Assembly: GCA_028285305.1 (NCBI GenBank)
Contig: JANQPV010000022.1
Location: forward strand, 263,322 to 327,321
DNA length: 64,000 nt
Direction of reading: 5' to 3'
From: Alphaproteobacteria bacterium
GTDB taxonomy: Bacteria; Pseudomonadota; Alphaproteobacteria; SMXP01
This document shows positions 32,759-41,525 of the stretch, piece after piece. A program made the translations under genes and the position numbers. Numbering within the stretch: the stretch's first letter is position 1; the number at the start of each line of letters is the position of its first letter. Below the pieces are notes generated by a model. The model did not search any database, was not told the DNA's origin, and was given only the letters and a program-made list of their open reading frames with translations.

Positions 32759-34045
32759 TTACGCAGCTGCTTTTCTGTCGTCTGGTTGCTCTCGGCGCTC
32801 CGGGGTGATCTGACTGAGTGGATTCATACCCAAGAGCTTCAAGTAGGCGTTAAGTACGGCTTGGCGACTGGCGTGGCCGACGACAAACTGGCGGCCATTG
32901 CGCCCGAGAGTCGCTCGCTGGTTTGGGTCCGTGAGAAGCATTTGAACCGCATCACACAACCGGGATGCATTGTTCGGAGGTACACAGATAAAAGCCTTCG
33001 ACTGTTCCATCAATTGCCACAAAGGAGATCCATTTTCTGCCGTGGCGATGAACGGGCGGCCGACTGCCATAATGGAAAAGACCTTACTGGGTACGGCGAA
33101 GTCGCCTCCTTCGGGCAGCTGAGGAACCAAATGGATATCGCCTGACACCAGACTCTCGCGAATTTTGTGGCGATCCGCGAAGGGCTCCATTCTCGCATTG
33201 GTCAGGTTCTTTTGTTGAAGTTGCGATCTGAGGGATTCGGCCTGATTACCGGTCCCCTTGATGATAAGGGGCACATCCATGTGCCTGTTTTTGAGTTCCG
33301 CAGCAAGTGCCACCAACTGCTCAATCCCTTGTTTGCGGCCGATATTGCCGCTGTACATAAGGGCGGGACCGGAGGCCGTGTTTTCTCCGCTTGGGAACAA
33401 TTCGTCCGTATCGACGTGGGGTGGGACCACCGCGATCGGGGTCGTAACGCCTATGCCCTGCAGGTAGGATTTCATAGCCTCTGAGAGAACAACAACGCTG
33501 TCGACCCGGTTGAATGTCCAAGCCTCCAATTTCTTCATTATGATGATTAGGAATTTCGCTTTGGGGCTCATTTTCAGACTGGTCGCGAACCCGGACGGGA
33601 TGTCGTGAACGATGGCGATGTGCATGCCGCCGCGTTTCTTGAGGGCGAGCGCTGCGGTGACGGTCAGGATCGACGGACACAACGAAATGAGGCGATCTTG
33701 TTTGGCGGTTCGTCCCGTGAGTGCCCTTGTCAGAATCGCAAGCGCGAAGCGCGCTTCGGGCACCAGACGGGCCAGAAGACTGCCGTCTTTTATGCCGGAC
33801 GTCGGCAACCGCCTAACATGAACCCCGCGCTCAACGGTCTTGTCCCGCTGACCGTTCGCGTAGTCGTCCCAAACGTGGGGTAGAGGGTAGCTCGGGCGAA
33901 CGGTGAGAACATCCACGGCGAGATCGGCTTCGGCGAAGGCTTCGGCCATATCTTTGAGGACCGGGGCGCTGCCGTTGGGCTCGGGGCTGTAATGGCGCGT
34001 GACGAAGAGAATGTCAGGCTTTCTGATTCGCGATGTGCCGTGCAT
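32759..34045 (-). CDS. Glycosyltransferase family 4 protein
   Basis: A 428-residue GT-B enzyme. The N-terminal domain starts DILFVTRHYSPEPNGSAPVL with a Gly-rich loop, and the C-terminal nucleotide-sugar domain has PALMYSGNIGRKQGIEQLV, HLVPQLPEGGDFAVPSKVFSIM (E-x7-E-like) and GRPFIATAENGS. Such enzymes are retaining transferases that extend lipid-linked oligosaccharides in the cytoplasm. A GGGGAGAG site lies before the ATG. It leads a leftward trio with the sulfotransferase and flippase. Confidence 0.85.
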   Translation of the reverse strand: MHGTSRIRKPDILFVTRHYSPEPNGSAPVLKDMAEAFAEADLAVDVLTVRPSYPLPHVWDDYANGQRDKTVERGVHVRRLPTSGIKDGSLLARLVPEARFALAILTRALTGRTAKQDRLISLCPSILTVTAALALKKRGGMHIAIVHDIPSGFATSLKMSPKAKFLIIIMKKLEAWTFNRVDSVVVLSEAMKSYLQGIGVTTPIAVVPPHVDTDELFPSGENTASGPALMYSGNIGRKQGIEQLVALAAELKNRHMDVPLIIKGTGNQAESLRSQLQQKNLTNARMEPFADRHKIRESLVSGDIHLVPQLPEGGDFAVPSKVFSIMAVGRPFIATAENGSPLWQLMEQSKAFICVPPNNASRLCDAVQMLLTDPNQRATLGRNGRQFVVGHASRQAVLNAYLKLLGMNPLSQITPERREQPDDRKAAA

Positions 34046-34337
34046 GTCTCTCCCCGGGTGATGCGGTAGATCCTGTCGGGGCGAGACGTGCGTGCGCCTT
34101 TAGCGGGCAACCCGCGCCAACGCCTAGTTTCTCGCGTAATCGCGCTAATTTGCGTTCAATTCCGGCTTCTTGATTTGTTTCAAATTCGAGTTCGATTTGC
34201 TTCGATTTGAGGGAAAAGTGGTGCCTTCATTCTGGGATTTGACGCTCTGTGCGGGGCGATGTATTGGACTGGCCAGTGACCGTTTCGGCGGTCTATTGCG
34301 CTTGCGCCATCGTTGTCCGACTGGGATTGCCTTTTCT

Positions 34338-35090
34338 GTGACCGACACTTCCCCCGACCTGACCGTTGTTGTTCCCGTTTTCAACGAGGCAGGCAGCATT
34401 GAAAACGTCATCGCGGAGGTCTTGGACGTGATCGGTGGCAAGCACCGGCTTGAGCTTATCGTCGTTGATGACGGGAGTAATGATGGTACGGCGAGCGTGA
34501 TCGATTCACTTGCGGAGGGGGAGCCGCGACTGCGGGCGCTTCATCACTTTAAGCGCTCCGGTAAGAGCGCGGCCTTGCGATCCGGAATTGTGGCGGCTCG
34601 GTCTCTTTGGATCGCCACTATGGACGGTGATGGGCAAGACGATCCGCAAAGTGTACTCGACATGGTGGACGCAGTTGATCTCAAACGTATCGATGCCGTC
34701 GGCCTTGTGGCGGGTATCCGTCAGAATCGGAACGATGGCGCAAGCCGCAAATGGGCGTCACGCTTTGCCAATGGTCTGCGTCAGAGGCTGCTCAGAGATG
34801 ATTGTCCGGATACGGCCTGTGGTCTAAAAGTCATCCCGCGCGACGTGTTTTTGGCCTTGCCGTTTTTTGATGCTCTGCACCGGTATTTACCGGCGCTGGT
34901 TAAGCACCTGGGGTTTGAAACCCGCCATGTCGCCGTGGTCAATCGACCACGATCCTCTGGTACTTCAAAATACAGCAATTTGGGCCGTGCGGCTGCAGGC
35001 GTTGTCGACCTGATGGGCGTGGCTTGGTTGATGCGGCGAACGTCCGTACCCGAAAAGACTGTCGTTTTGACGACGGCATCGGCGGACTAG
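34338..35090 (+). CDS. Glycosyltransferase family 2 (DPM1-like)
   Basis: A ~250-residue GT-A enzyme. LTVVVPVFNEAGSIENVI begins the fold, LIVVDDGSNDGTASVID gives the nucleotide site, and TMDGDGQDDPQ the D-x-D metal site. NRPRSSGTSKYSNLGRAAAGVVDL is the usual C-terminal DPM1-type ending. It probably makes polyprenyl-phosphate sugar. GTG 34338 fits the domain start; the frame stays open to TTG-type starts at 34170 but that extension is not homologous-looking. The ArnT-like gene follows after 5 bases and would use its product. Confidence 0.8.
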   Translation: MTDTSPDLTVVVPVFNEAGSIENVIAEVLDVIGGKHRLELIVVDDGSNDGTASVIDSLAEGEPRLRALHHFKRSGKSAALRSGIVAARSLWIATMDGDGQDDPQSVLDMVDAVDLKRIDAVGLVAGIRQNRNDGASRKWASRFANGLRQRLLRDDCPDTACGLKVIPRDVFLALPFFDALHRYLPALVKHLGFETRHVAVVNRPRSSGTSKYSNLGRAAAGVVDLMGVAWLMRRTSVPEKTVVLTTASAD

Positions 35091-35095
35091 CCCAG

Positions 35096-36799
35096 ATGGA
35101 AAATGCGCTCGATCAGCTCTTGCGGGGGCCGCGATGGCACGGTGTGCCGCAGCGTGCCTGGTGGGCTCTGGTCCTCATTTCCTTGTGTTTGTTATTGCCC
35201 GGACAATGCACGGTACCGGTTATGGACCGGGACGAAGCCCGGTATGCGCAAGCATCCAAACAGATGCTCGAAACCGGCGATTTCGTCGATATCCGATTTC
35301 AAGACGAGGTGCGGTATGTGAAACCGGTGGGAACCTACTGGCTTCAGGCCCTCAGTGCGGCTGCGGCAGGTGGTTCGGATGCGGATATTTGGGCTTACCG
35401 AGTGCCGTCTTGGCTTGGCGCTTTGGCTGCGATTTTGCTGGTGGCATGGTTCGGCGCCCGTCTCTATGGTCCACGGACCGGCTTCGTAGCGGCCTTACTC
35501 TTGGCGCTGTGTCTGGGCGTTGCCGTTGAGGCGCGAACGGCGAAAACAGATGCGCTCTTATTGGCCTCTACAACGATGGCGCAGCTTGCCCTCTTTTACA
35601 TTCTGCTCCCGCGATCGGCTGAGCCAAAATTTGCGTTCTGGGGGGCGCCGGCCGTCTTCTGGGCGGCTATCGGTCTGGGTGTCATCATCAAAGGGCCAAT
35701 CGGGCCGATGGTCTCAGCGGCGACGATTGCAGCCTTCAGCCTGTGGACGCGGGATCTGTCTTGGTTCAAACGTCTGCGTATTTTTCCCGGTGTTCTCCTT
35801 GCCTTTGCGATTGCGGTGCCGTGGCTTGCTGCGATCACGGTCAAGACCAACGGGGGGTTCTTGCAGGAATCCATGGGTCACGCGTTTGCCGGCAAGATCG
35901 CCCAGAGTGACGATTCTCATGGTGGGCCCTTCGGCTATCACACGCTCCTGCTGCCGGTGACGTTCTGGCCGGGCGCCCTGTTTCTGGGTTTTGGGGGGCT
36001 CTACGCCTGGCGGAATCGTAAGGATGAGATTGTTCAGTTCCTCCTGTGCTGGATTCTGCCGACTTGGCTCATCTTTGAGCTGACGGTTACGAAACTGCCC
36101 CATTACACCTTACCGGTCTTTCCGGCGATCGCGCTTCTGGTGGCGCGCAGTTTGGATCTGCGCGGCGAATTTGCCGGGGAAGGGACCGCGCGCGTGTTCT
36201 ATTGGGTCTTCGGATTGCTGTTCGTCTTGGTCACAGGCGTGCTGGCGCTGGTGGCCGGAGGAGCGGACTACTATCTCAATCAGTCGGTGGGTGAGCTGAG
36301 CATCGTCTCGGCCATTGCCGGGCTTGCGGTTTTGTTGGTCGGCCTTTGGGCGCTCTTCTCGAGGGAAGCTAGCCGTGTCCTTTGGCTGACGGCGGGCGTT
36401 GTCTTTTTCTATTTGGCGACCTTTCATCTGGCGATTCCGAGTGTCGACCGGTTCTGGATGACCCAAGTCGCGTCGGAGGCATTGGAGCGCATAGAGGGGT
36501 GTGCGGAGCTTCACGTGGCGACGGCAGGATATAGAGAGCCTAGTTCTGTTTTTGCATTCGGGACCTCCACGCTCCTCGGGACCGGCAGTTCAGCCGCCAC
36601 ATTTCTTGGCTCTCATGCCGACTGCGGCGTGGCTCTAGTGGCTGACGGGAGTGCGGACGAGTTTGGTGGAGCTGTATCAACTGCTGGGTTCGCCGCTCAG
36701 GCCCTCGGGTCTGTCGAAGGCTACAACTACGTGAAAGGTGATCCGCTTCGGCTGACGATCTATGTTCACGCTGATGGTAAGCTATCGGCGGTTCGTTAA
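35096..36799 (+). CDS. ArnT-like glycosyltransferase (GT39/GT83 family)
   Basis: A 567-residue inner-membrane protein with about 12 helices. The first periplasmic loop has PVMDRDEARYAQASKQMLETGD, with the acidic pair used by PMT/ArnT enzymes, then DEVRYVKPVGTYWLQALSA. The C-terminal ~100 residues are a soluble domain. It would transfer a sugar from polyprenyl phosphate onto lipid A, a protein or a glycan on the periplasmic side. The GT2 gene just upstream is the likely source of the donor. Confidence 0.85.
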   Translation: MENALDQLLRGPRWHGVPQRAWWALVLISLCLLLPGQCTVPVMDRDEARYAQASKQMLETGDFVDIRFQDEVRYVKPVGTYWLQALSAAAAGGSDADIWAYRVPSWLGALAAILLVAWFGARLYGPRTGFVAALLLALCLGVAVEARTAKTDALLLASTTMAQLALFYILLPRSAEPKFAFWGAPAVFWAAIGLGVIIKGPIGPMVSAATIAAFSLWTRDLSWFKRLRIFPGVLLAFAIAVPWLAAITVKTNGGFLQESMGHAFAGKIAQSDDSHGGPFGYHTLLLPVTFWPGALFLGFGGLYAWRNRKDEIVQFLLCWILPTWLIFELTVTKLPHYTLPVFPAIALLVARSLDLRGEFAGEGTARVFYWVFGLLFVLVTGVLALVAGGADYYLNQSVGELSIVSAIAGLAVLLVGLWALFSREASRVLWLTAGVVFFYLATFHLAIPSVDRFWMTQVASEALERIEGCAELHVATAGYREPSSVFAFGTSTLLGTGSSAATFLGSHADCGVALVADGSADEFGGAVSTAGFAAQALGSVEGYNYVKGDPLRLTIYVHADGKLSAVR

Positions 36800-36866
36800 G
36801 GTGGTTGCTGCGTTAAAACTGCCGACTGTAGATGTTGCAAATTCCATCCGCCCGCTTGTCAGTAGG

Positions 36867-37898
36867 TCAATAATTTAGCCGGGCAATGTCCGCCATGGTC
36901 TCTAACCCCAGTTCATCCGACCACACGGTGAGGGCCGTGATGCCGGAATCCTCCCAGGCACGGTAGCGCTTCTTGATGCGCTCTTTGTCGCCAACAAGGG
37001 CGCCTTCGTCGACGAACTCGTCCGGAACCGCGGCGATGGCTTCGTCTTTGCGCTTGGCGAGGTAGAGCTCCTGGATGCGGGCGGCGGCGTCGCCGTACCC
37101 GCGGCGGATCATCATCTCGTTGTGAAAGTTCTTGGACTTGTGGCCCATGCCGCCCACGTAGAGGGCGATGTTGGGTTTGAGGCGATCAAGAGCGCCTTTC
37201 ACGTCGCTCGTCACATGCACATTGGCCATGGCCTGAATGTCGAACTGGTCGCGGGTTTTGCCTGCGCGTTTTAGGCCCTCTTCGATCCAAGGTTCATAAA
37301 GCTTGGCCGTTTCGGGTACGAATCCAAGAGGCAGCCACCCGTCGGCGATTTCGGCGGTGAGCTTCACCGTCGCTTCCATGCCGGTGCCGAGATAGATCGG
37401 AATGTTGGGGTTCATATGTAAAATGGACTGGAGCGGCTTGCCGATGCCCATGGCGCCTTCGCCGGTATAGGGCAGGGAGATCTCTTCGCCGTCATGGGAG
37501 ACCGGGCCCTCGCGCGCCCAGATCTTTTTCATGATGGTCACATAGTCTTTGATCCGATGATAAGGCCGGCCCCAGGGCTGTCCGTACCAGCCCTCGACGA
37601 TTTGAGGGCCTGAAACGCCGATGCCGCAGATGACGCGCCCCTCGCCGGCGAGCGCATCGAGGGTGGCCATGGACATGGCGGCGTTGGCGGGGGTGCGGCC
37701 GGCAAGCTGGATGATTGCGGTGCCGAGTTTGATTTTCTCCGTACAAGCAGCGAGATAGGCCAAGGGCGTGATCGCGTCAGAGCCATAGGCCTCGGCCGTC
37801 CAGACCGTCTCATAACCCAGCTTTTCCGCCTTTTGGACCAATTCCACCGGCAGCTTCATGTGCGCTCCCGAGTATCCCAGCATCAATCCCAGTTTCAT
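36867..37898 (-). CDS. LLM-class flavin-dependent oxidoreductase (second copy)
   Basis: A 343-residue luciferase-like oxidoreductase closely similar to the one at 1092-2114: TAEAYGSDAITPLAYL, IKLGTAIIQLAGRTPAN and GIGVSGPQIVEGWYGQPWG line up nearly residue for residue. The end VTWSD... region is more diverged. Substrate unknown; FMN is the likely cofactor because F420 synthesis is uncommon in alphaproteobacteria. No operon partner is adjacent. Confidence 0.85.
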   Translation of the reverse strand: MKLGLMLGYSGAHMKLPVELVQKAEKLGYETVWTAEAYGSDAITPLAYLAACTEKIKLGTAIIQLAGRTPANAAMSMATLDALAGEGRVICGIGVSGPQIVEGWYGQPWGRPYHRIKDYVTIMKKIWAREGPVSHDGEEISLPYTGEGAMGIGKPLQSILHMNPNIPIYLGTGMEATVKLTAEIADGWLPLGFVPETAKLYEPWIEEGLKRAGKTRDQFDIQAMANVHVTSDVKGALDRLKPNIALYVGGMGHKSKNFHNEMMIRRGYGDAAARIQELYLAKRKDEAIAAVPDEFVDEGALVGDKERIKKRYRAWEDSGITALTVWSDELGLETMADIARLNY

Positions 37899-38051
37899 GG
37901 CGCGTCTCCCTCTTTTATCTGTCTCTTAGACAAGTCTTCGCGCGGTGGGAGAGAGGTTGCAAGAGGATTGAATCTGTCTCGCCGATATTGTTTGATCACC
38001 GGAACACTTCTAGGGACCGAATTTCGGGTTCCACACTGAGAGAGCTGACCC

Positions 38052-38792
38052 ATGTTGATAGATCTCGTTCGACGCTTCGGGCTCTTCTCGCGAATGGTGG
38101 CGATCTTGACCTTCTCAATTCTGGCGAATGGGTGCTCACCGTCGAGTAAGCATCTCCGGCTAGACCCCTTGTCCAATTTCGAACAAGCTAGGGTGGGCAT
38201 CAATGATATTCTGAGCTTCCTTCAGTCTCGGCCTTTGGACCAGCTATGGAGAATAGTCGAGTCGGATGGCGATTCGTTTAGTGGAATTCGCATTATCGTT
38301 TTTAAAGGATTTGACTCGGCCCAAATGGTGGAGCTGTTCTTTGACGCTGGGAGAGATCTCACAGACGCCGCGATTGTCGCGAGATCCAACGAGACCGATT
38401 GGGACAAGTATCCCTATGATGATGATGGTGTAACTATTAGCCGGAGTGTTGTCAGTTCCCACTATTTCGATCTTTCAGAGCAACAATACACCCAACTCGT
38501 CAACCAAGCGCTCAGTATGGGACTTAAAGACTTATCTTCAATGGGTACGGAACAAGAAAACGCGGAACTGAGGCTAATATGTACGCATGCAACGGTCTAT
38601 GCAATTGAAGCGGTCATTGAGGATGAATTGTTCGCAATAGTTCGTTCGGATTGTGACGTGGATGTTGAACCGGTTCTCACGCTCGCAAGTCGACTACTTC
38701 ATACAGTCATAGAGATTGATCCGACGGTTTCGGAGCATACTCAATTTATGCAGGGGCGATTGGAGTACGGGCTGCTTTTGCGTGAAGAATGA
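38052..38792 (+). CDS. Putative lipoprotein of unknown function
   Basis: A 246-residue protein with an N-terminal hydrophobic segment ending ILANGCSPSS; the Cys would be the lipidation site although the lipobox is not perfect. The rest is mixed and acidic (DDDGVTISRSVVSSHYFDLSE, SDCDVDVEPVLTLAS). I do not recognise it. It is monocistronic, with a 91-base gap to the SRPBCC gene. Confidence 0.55.
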   Translation: MLIDLVRRFGLFSRMVAILTFSILANGCSPSSKHLRLDPLSNFEQARVGINDILSFLQSRPLDQLWRIVESDGDSFSGIRIIVFKGFDSAQMVELFFDAGRDLTDAAIVARSNETDWDKYPYDDDGVTISRSVVSSHYFDLSEQQYTQLVNQALSMGLKDLSSMGTEQENAELRLICTHATVYAIEAVIEDELFAIVRSDCDVDVEPVLTLASRLLHTVIEIDPTVSEHTQFMQGRLEYGLLLREE

Positions 38793-38882
38793 ACTTATCG
38801 AGATATGCTGGTTGATTCTTGTTTGTGTGCCTCTAAAACTGAATGCTTTTGAACATCGACTTTGCCCTGGTAGGTAGTGCGT

Positions 38883-39278
38883 ATGGAGATTAATGTGGGC
38901 TACAAGTTGCCTTTTCCCGTTGCTGATGTCTATGAGGCTTGGGTCGCTTCGGACACCGTCATTCCCCCAGCGACGAAGATGGAGATCGACCCCGTGGTGG
39001 GCGGTCACTATCGATTAATCATGGAGACGGAGACGTTCAGGACAAAGAATGAAGGCCGGTTTTCGATTGTCGAGCCACCCCATCATGTCAGATATAGCTG
39101 GCAATGGGAGGGCGACGACGAGATCACCGAGGTCGATGTCCGGTTCGAGGCGCAAGGGGGCGGAACGGCTGTTCGCATTCATCATTTCGGCTTTTTGCGC
39201 GAGAGGAGCCTCAATTCGCACAAGACTGGTTGGGAGTCCTACATTTCTGGATTGAAAGAGCACTTATCCAAGCGGTAG
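38883..39278 (+). CDS. SRPBCC (AHSA1-like) domain protein
   Basis: A 131-residue START/Bet v1-fold protein. It begins MEINVGYKLPFPVADVYEAW and has GGHYRLIMETETFRTKNEGRF, VRYSWQWEGDDEITEVDVRF and GWESYISGLKEHLSKR, the activator-of-Hsp90 homologue pattern. Ligand or partner unknown. It is about 105 bases upstream of a VOC gene. An ATG two codons before (via GTG 38877) is also possible. Confidence 0.75.
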   Translation: MEINVGYKLPFPVADVYEAWVASDTVIPPATKMEIDPVVGGHYRLIMETETFRTKNEGRFSIVEPPHHVRYSWQWEGDDEITEVDVRFEAQGGGTAVRIHHFGFLRERSLNSHKTGWESYISGLKEHLSKR

Positions 39279-39383
39279 TTGCAATGTCGCTTCCGTTGTT
39301 GGAGAAGGCTAAGCCTGACACATTATCACACTTGGGTAGGTCTGTTGGGCCTGAGCCAAGTGCACTGCGAGGAGAAAGATCGA

Positions 39384-39761
39384 ATGCTTGGATACACAAC
39401 GATTGGCGTGAGCGACATGGCGCGCGCGGAAGAATTCTACAACGCATTACTTGCCGAAGTCGGCGCAAAGCAGCTCTTTGGCATGGACCGGATCAAGTTC
39501 TACGGAACGGGACCGGATGCCGCCATGCTCGCTATTTGTATTCCGTATGATGAAAAGGAACAGCATCGGGGCAATGGCTGGATGATCGCAATCCCCGGCG
39601 GATCGAAGGAAGGTGTCGACAAGCTCTATGCCAAGGCGTTGGAGCTTGGCGCCAGCGACGAGGGCGCCCCGGGTGACCGGGTGCCGGACGTGTTTTACGG
39701 CGCCTATGTGCGCGATCTGGACGGGAACAAGATCTGCTTCATGGACATGAAGATGGGGTAG
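39384..39761 (+). CDS. VOC-family (glyoxalase/bleomycin-resistance) protein
   Basis: A 125-residue vicinal-oxygen-chelate protein. It begins MLGYTTIGVSDMARAEEFYN and ends YGAYVRDLDGNKICFMD, the two ends of the beta-alpha-beta3 repeat. GAGGAG lies before ATG 39384. Members include glyoxalases and dioxygenases; only one VOC repeat is present, so it acts as a dimer. Substrate unknown. Confidence 0.75.
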   Translation: MLGYTTIGVSDMARAEEFYNALLAEVGAKQLFGMDRIKFYGTGPDAAMLAICIPYDEKEQHRGNGWMIAIPGGSKEGVDKLYAKALELGASDEGAPGDRVPDVFYGAYVRDLDGNKICFMDMKMG

Positions 39762-39789
39762 CGCGCACTAAACCCCGCAAGTTGGGCGC

Positions 39790-40170
39790 CTAAGCGCCCA
39801 ACATTTGCACCACATCCACCAAGACACCACCGGGAATGCGGCAAATGAAATGGCGCTGGCCCCAGGCTTCATCCGTTAGGGGATGAACTACGTCAAGTGT
39901 GTCTTTCTTGTCGGCCCAGACGGCGGCAACGTCGTCTGCGTCCATCGTCACGAACAATCCGCCGGCCGGTTTTTGGTCCGTCTGCGGGACGCTTTCGTGA
40001 TCGAATCGAACGAAGCCCACCTGTCGTCCGCTCGAAGTGTCAGCCAGATGGACGTACCAATCTTCCTCAAAGACCGGCTCCAGGCTGGCCAAATCACGCA
40101 AGGCGGCAGCGGATGCCTTTGGGTTTTCCACAGCGACGACAGGATAGAGGGCAGAGAAAGGGCTGGACAT
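39790..40170 (-). CDS. VOC-family protein, target of divergent TetR
   Basis: A 126-residue VOC-fold protein reading FSALYPVVAVENPKASAAAL, DWYVHLADTSSGRQVGFVRF and WGQRHFICRIPGGVLVDVV. It belongs to the glyoxalase-like superfamily. It is divergent from a TetR gene with 54 bases between, so it is probably the regulated gene. The two VOC genes converge at 39761/39790 but are not similar enough to call a recent duplication. Confidence 0.7.
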   Translation of the reverse strand: MSSPFSALYPVVAVENPKASAAALRDLASLEPVFEEDWYVHLADTSSGRQVGFVRFDHESVPQTDQKPAGGLFVTMDADDVAAVWADKKDTLDVVHPLTDEAWGQRHFICRIPGGVLVDVVQMLGA

Positions 40171-40224
40171 GAGCGTATTCCTTATGCAATGGGTTGATAT
40201 CTTATATACGTACAGGCTGCATGT

Positions 40225-40836
40225 ATGTCAAAGAAAAATTTGAAAGTTGAAGCCGGTGAGAAAACACGCGCCCATTTAGTGGCGGCTGCCCGGAGGCTGT
40301 TTGCCAATGGTTATGAGAGCGTCGGGACTCCGGATATTGTTGCTGAGGCGGGTGTAACGCGGGGTGCCCTTTATCATCACTTTCGCAACAAAGAGGCTTT
40401 GTTTTACGCGGTGGTGGAAGAAGTTGCAGCCGATGTGGAGAAGCGTATCGACGCGGCGGCTGATGCTGCGGAGGATCTGCCCGGCTCCATCGTGGCGGGT
40501 AGCCACGCCTTCTTGAGCGTCTTTCAAGACGATGAAGTCCGGCAGGTTTTTCTTGTTGATGCCCTATCGGTTCTGGGCTGGAGCACGTGGCGGGAAATTG
40601 ATGCCCGACACGGTCTTGGCAGTCTTAAGGACGGTCTGCGCGCGTGTGCGGAGCAAGGGTATCTGAGTGCGGACGACGTTGAGACCACGGCCCACCTTAT
40701 TTCCGGCGCGCTGAATGAAGCCGTGTTTTTGCTTTGCGACCGGCCTAGCGATGCAGCCCTCCAAACGCGAGTCTTCGCGCGGACGGAGCAAGTGGTGCGG
40801 GCGTTGCTGACAAAAGACCACGTACTAACAGTTTAG
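40225..40836 (+). CDS. TetR-family transcriptional regulator
   Basis: A 203-residue repressor. The HTH reads TRAHLVAAARRLFANGYESVGTP and VAEAGVTRGALYHHFRNKEALFYAVV, among the clearest TetR signatures; a ligand-binding helical domain follows. The short divergent region to the VOC gene contains TACGTA within GATATCTTATATACGTACAGG as a possible operator. The 3' end overlaps the convergent transglycosylase-like gene by 4 bases. Confidence 0.85.
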   Translation: MSKKNLKVEAGEKTRAHLVAAARRLFANGYESVGTPDIVAEAGVTRGALYHHFRNKEALFYAVVEEVAADVEKRIDAAADAAEDLPGSIVAGSHAFLSVFQDDEVRQVFLVDALSVLGWSTWREIDARHGLGSLKDGLRACAEQGYLSADDVETTAHLISGALNEAVFLLCDRPSDAALQTRVFARTEQVVRALLTKDHVLTV

Positions 40837-41423
40837 TCCAGTTTCCTCCGGCAACCAGCCAGTTGCCTTGAATACCGATTAGCGATGGCTTGGGTGCGGC
40901 TGGCGGCTTGGCGGACGTGCCTCTTCTTCTTGCCGTTATACGAGCCGTTGCGGTAACCGGCGGGCCCTTCATGATAGGCCAGATAGTGGCGGTAGGTGTC
41001 GGTTTGTTCGATGCCTAAGCGCCTGGAATTTTCGCGGATGTACCAGGCAACGAAGTCGGTTGAGTCTTTAAAGCTGTCCCGGTCGGCGCCGCCCCGGCCG
41101 CTGGCCCGTTGGTACGCCGCCCAGGTGCCGTCGACGGCTTGGGAATAGCCATAGGCCGACGTGGGGCGGACGGTGGGGATCAGCCACAAAAAGCGCTTGC
41201 GCGGCGGGCGGGCGTCCGCATCAAAGCTGCTTTCCACTTTGATGAACGCCAGTTGCATATGGATGGGCGTTCCCCAGCGCTTTTCGGACTTTTTGGATGC
41301 TTTGTACCAGGAGCGCTTTTCGTCAAAGATATGACAAATGTTGGCTGGATTCTCAGGCGGCGAAGAGCAACTCGACACAATAATTGTGCTGATCAAAACG
41401 AGCAAAATCTGACACGTGCGCAT
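40833..41423 (-). CDS. Lytic-transglycosylase-like lipoprotein
   Basis: A 196-residue protein with a signal and lipobox (IIVSSCSS). The domain reads MQLAFIKVESSFDADARP (catalytic Glu in VES), PTSAYGYSQAVDGTWAAYQ and LAYHEGPAGY, as in SLT/MltE-type peptidoglycan lyases of the transglycosylase superfamily. It would act on cell-wall glycan at the outer membrane. Family members usually have the catalytic Glu followed by Ser, as here. It lies between TetR and the beta-helix gene, in the opposite direction. Confidence 0.75.
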   Translation of the reverse strand: MRTCQILLVLISTIIVSSCSSPPENPANICHIFDEKRSWYKASKKSEKRWGTPIHMQLAFIKVESSFDADARPPRKRFLWLIPTVRPTSAYGYSQAVDGTWAAYQRASGRGGADRDSFKDSTDFVAWYIRENSRRLGIEQTDTYRHYLAYHEGPAGYRNGSYNGKKKRHVRQAASRTQAIANRYSRQLAGCRRKLD

Positions 41424-41525
41424 GGTATTTCATTCCTTAGCCGTCTACCCGCGTCTTGTTCCCTCATAAAGTTGATTTTTGGTGACTTTTTGACCGGCCG
41501 CCCGCGAATCAGTACCTAATGCTTC

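Noticed and set aside
34170-34337. N-terminal extension of the GT2 gene from 34170
   Set aside because: The added 56 residues have no GT2-like content, and GTG 34338 just before LTVVVPVFNE suits the family length.
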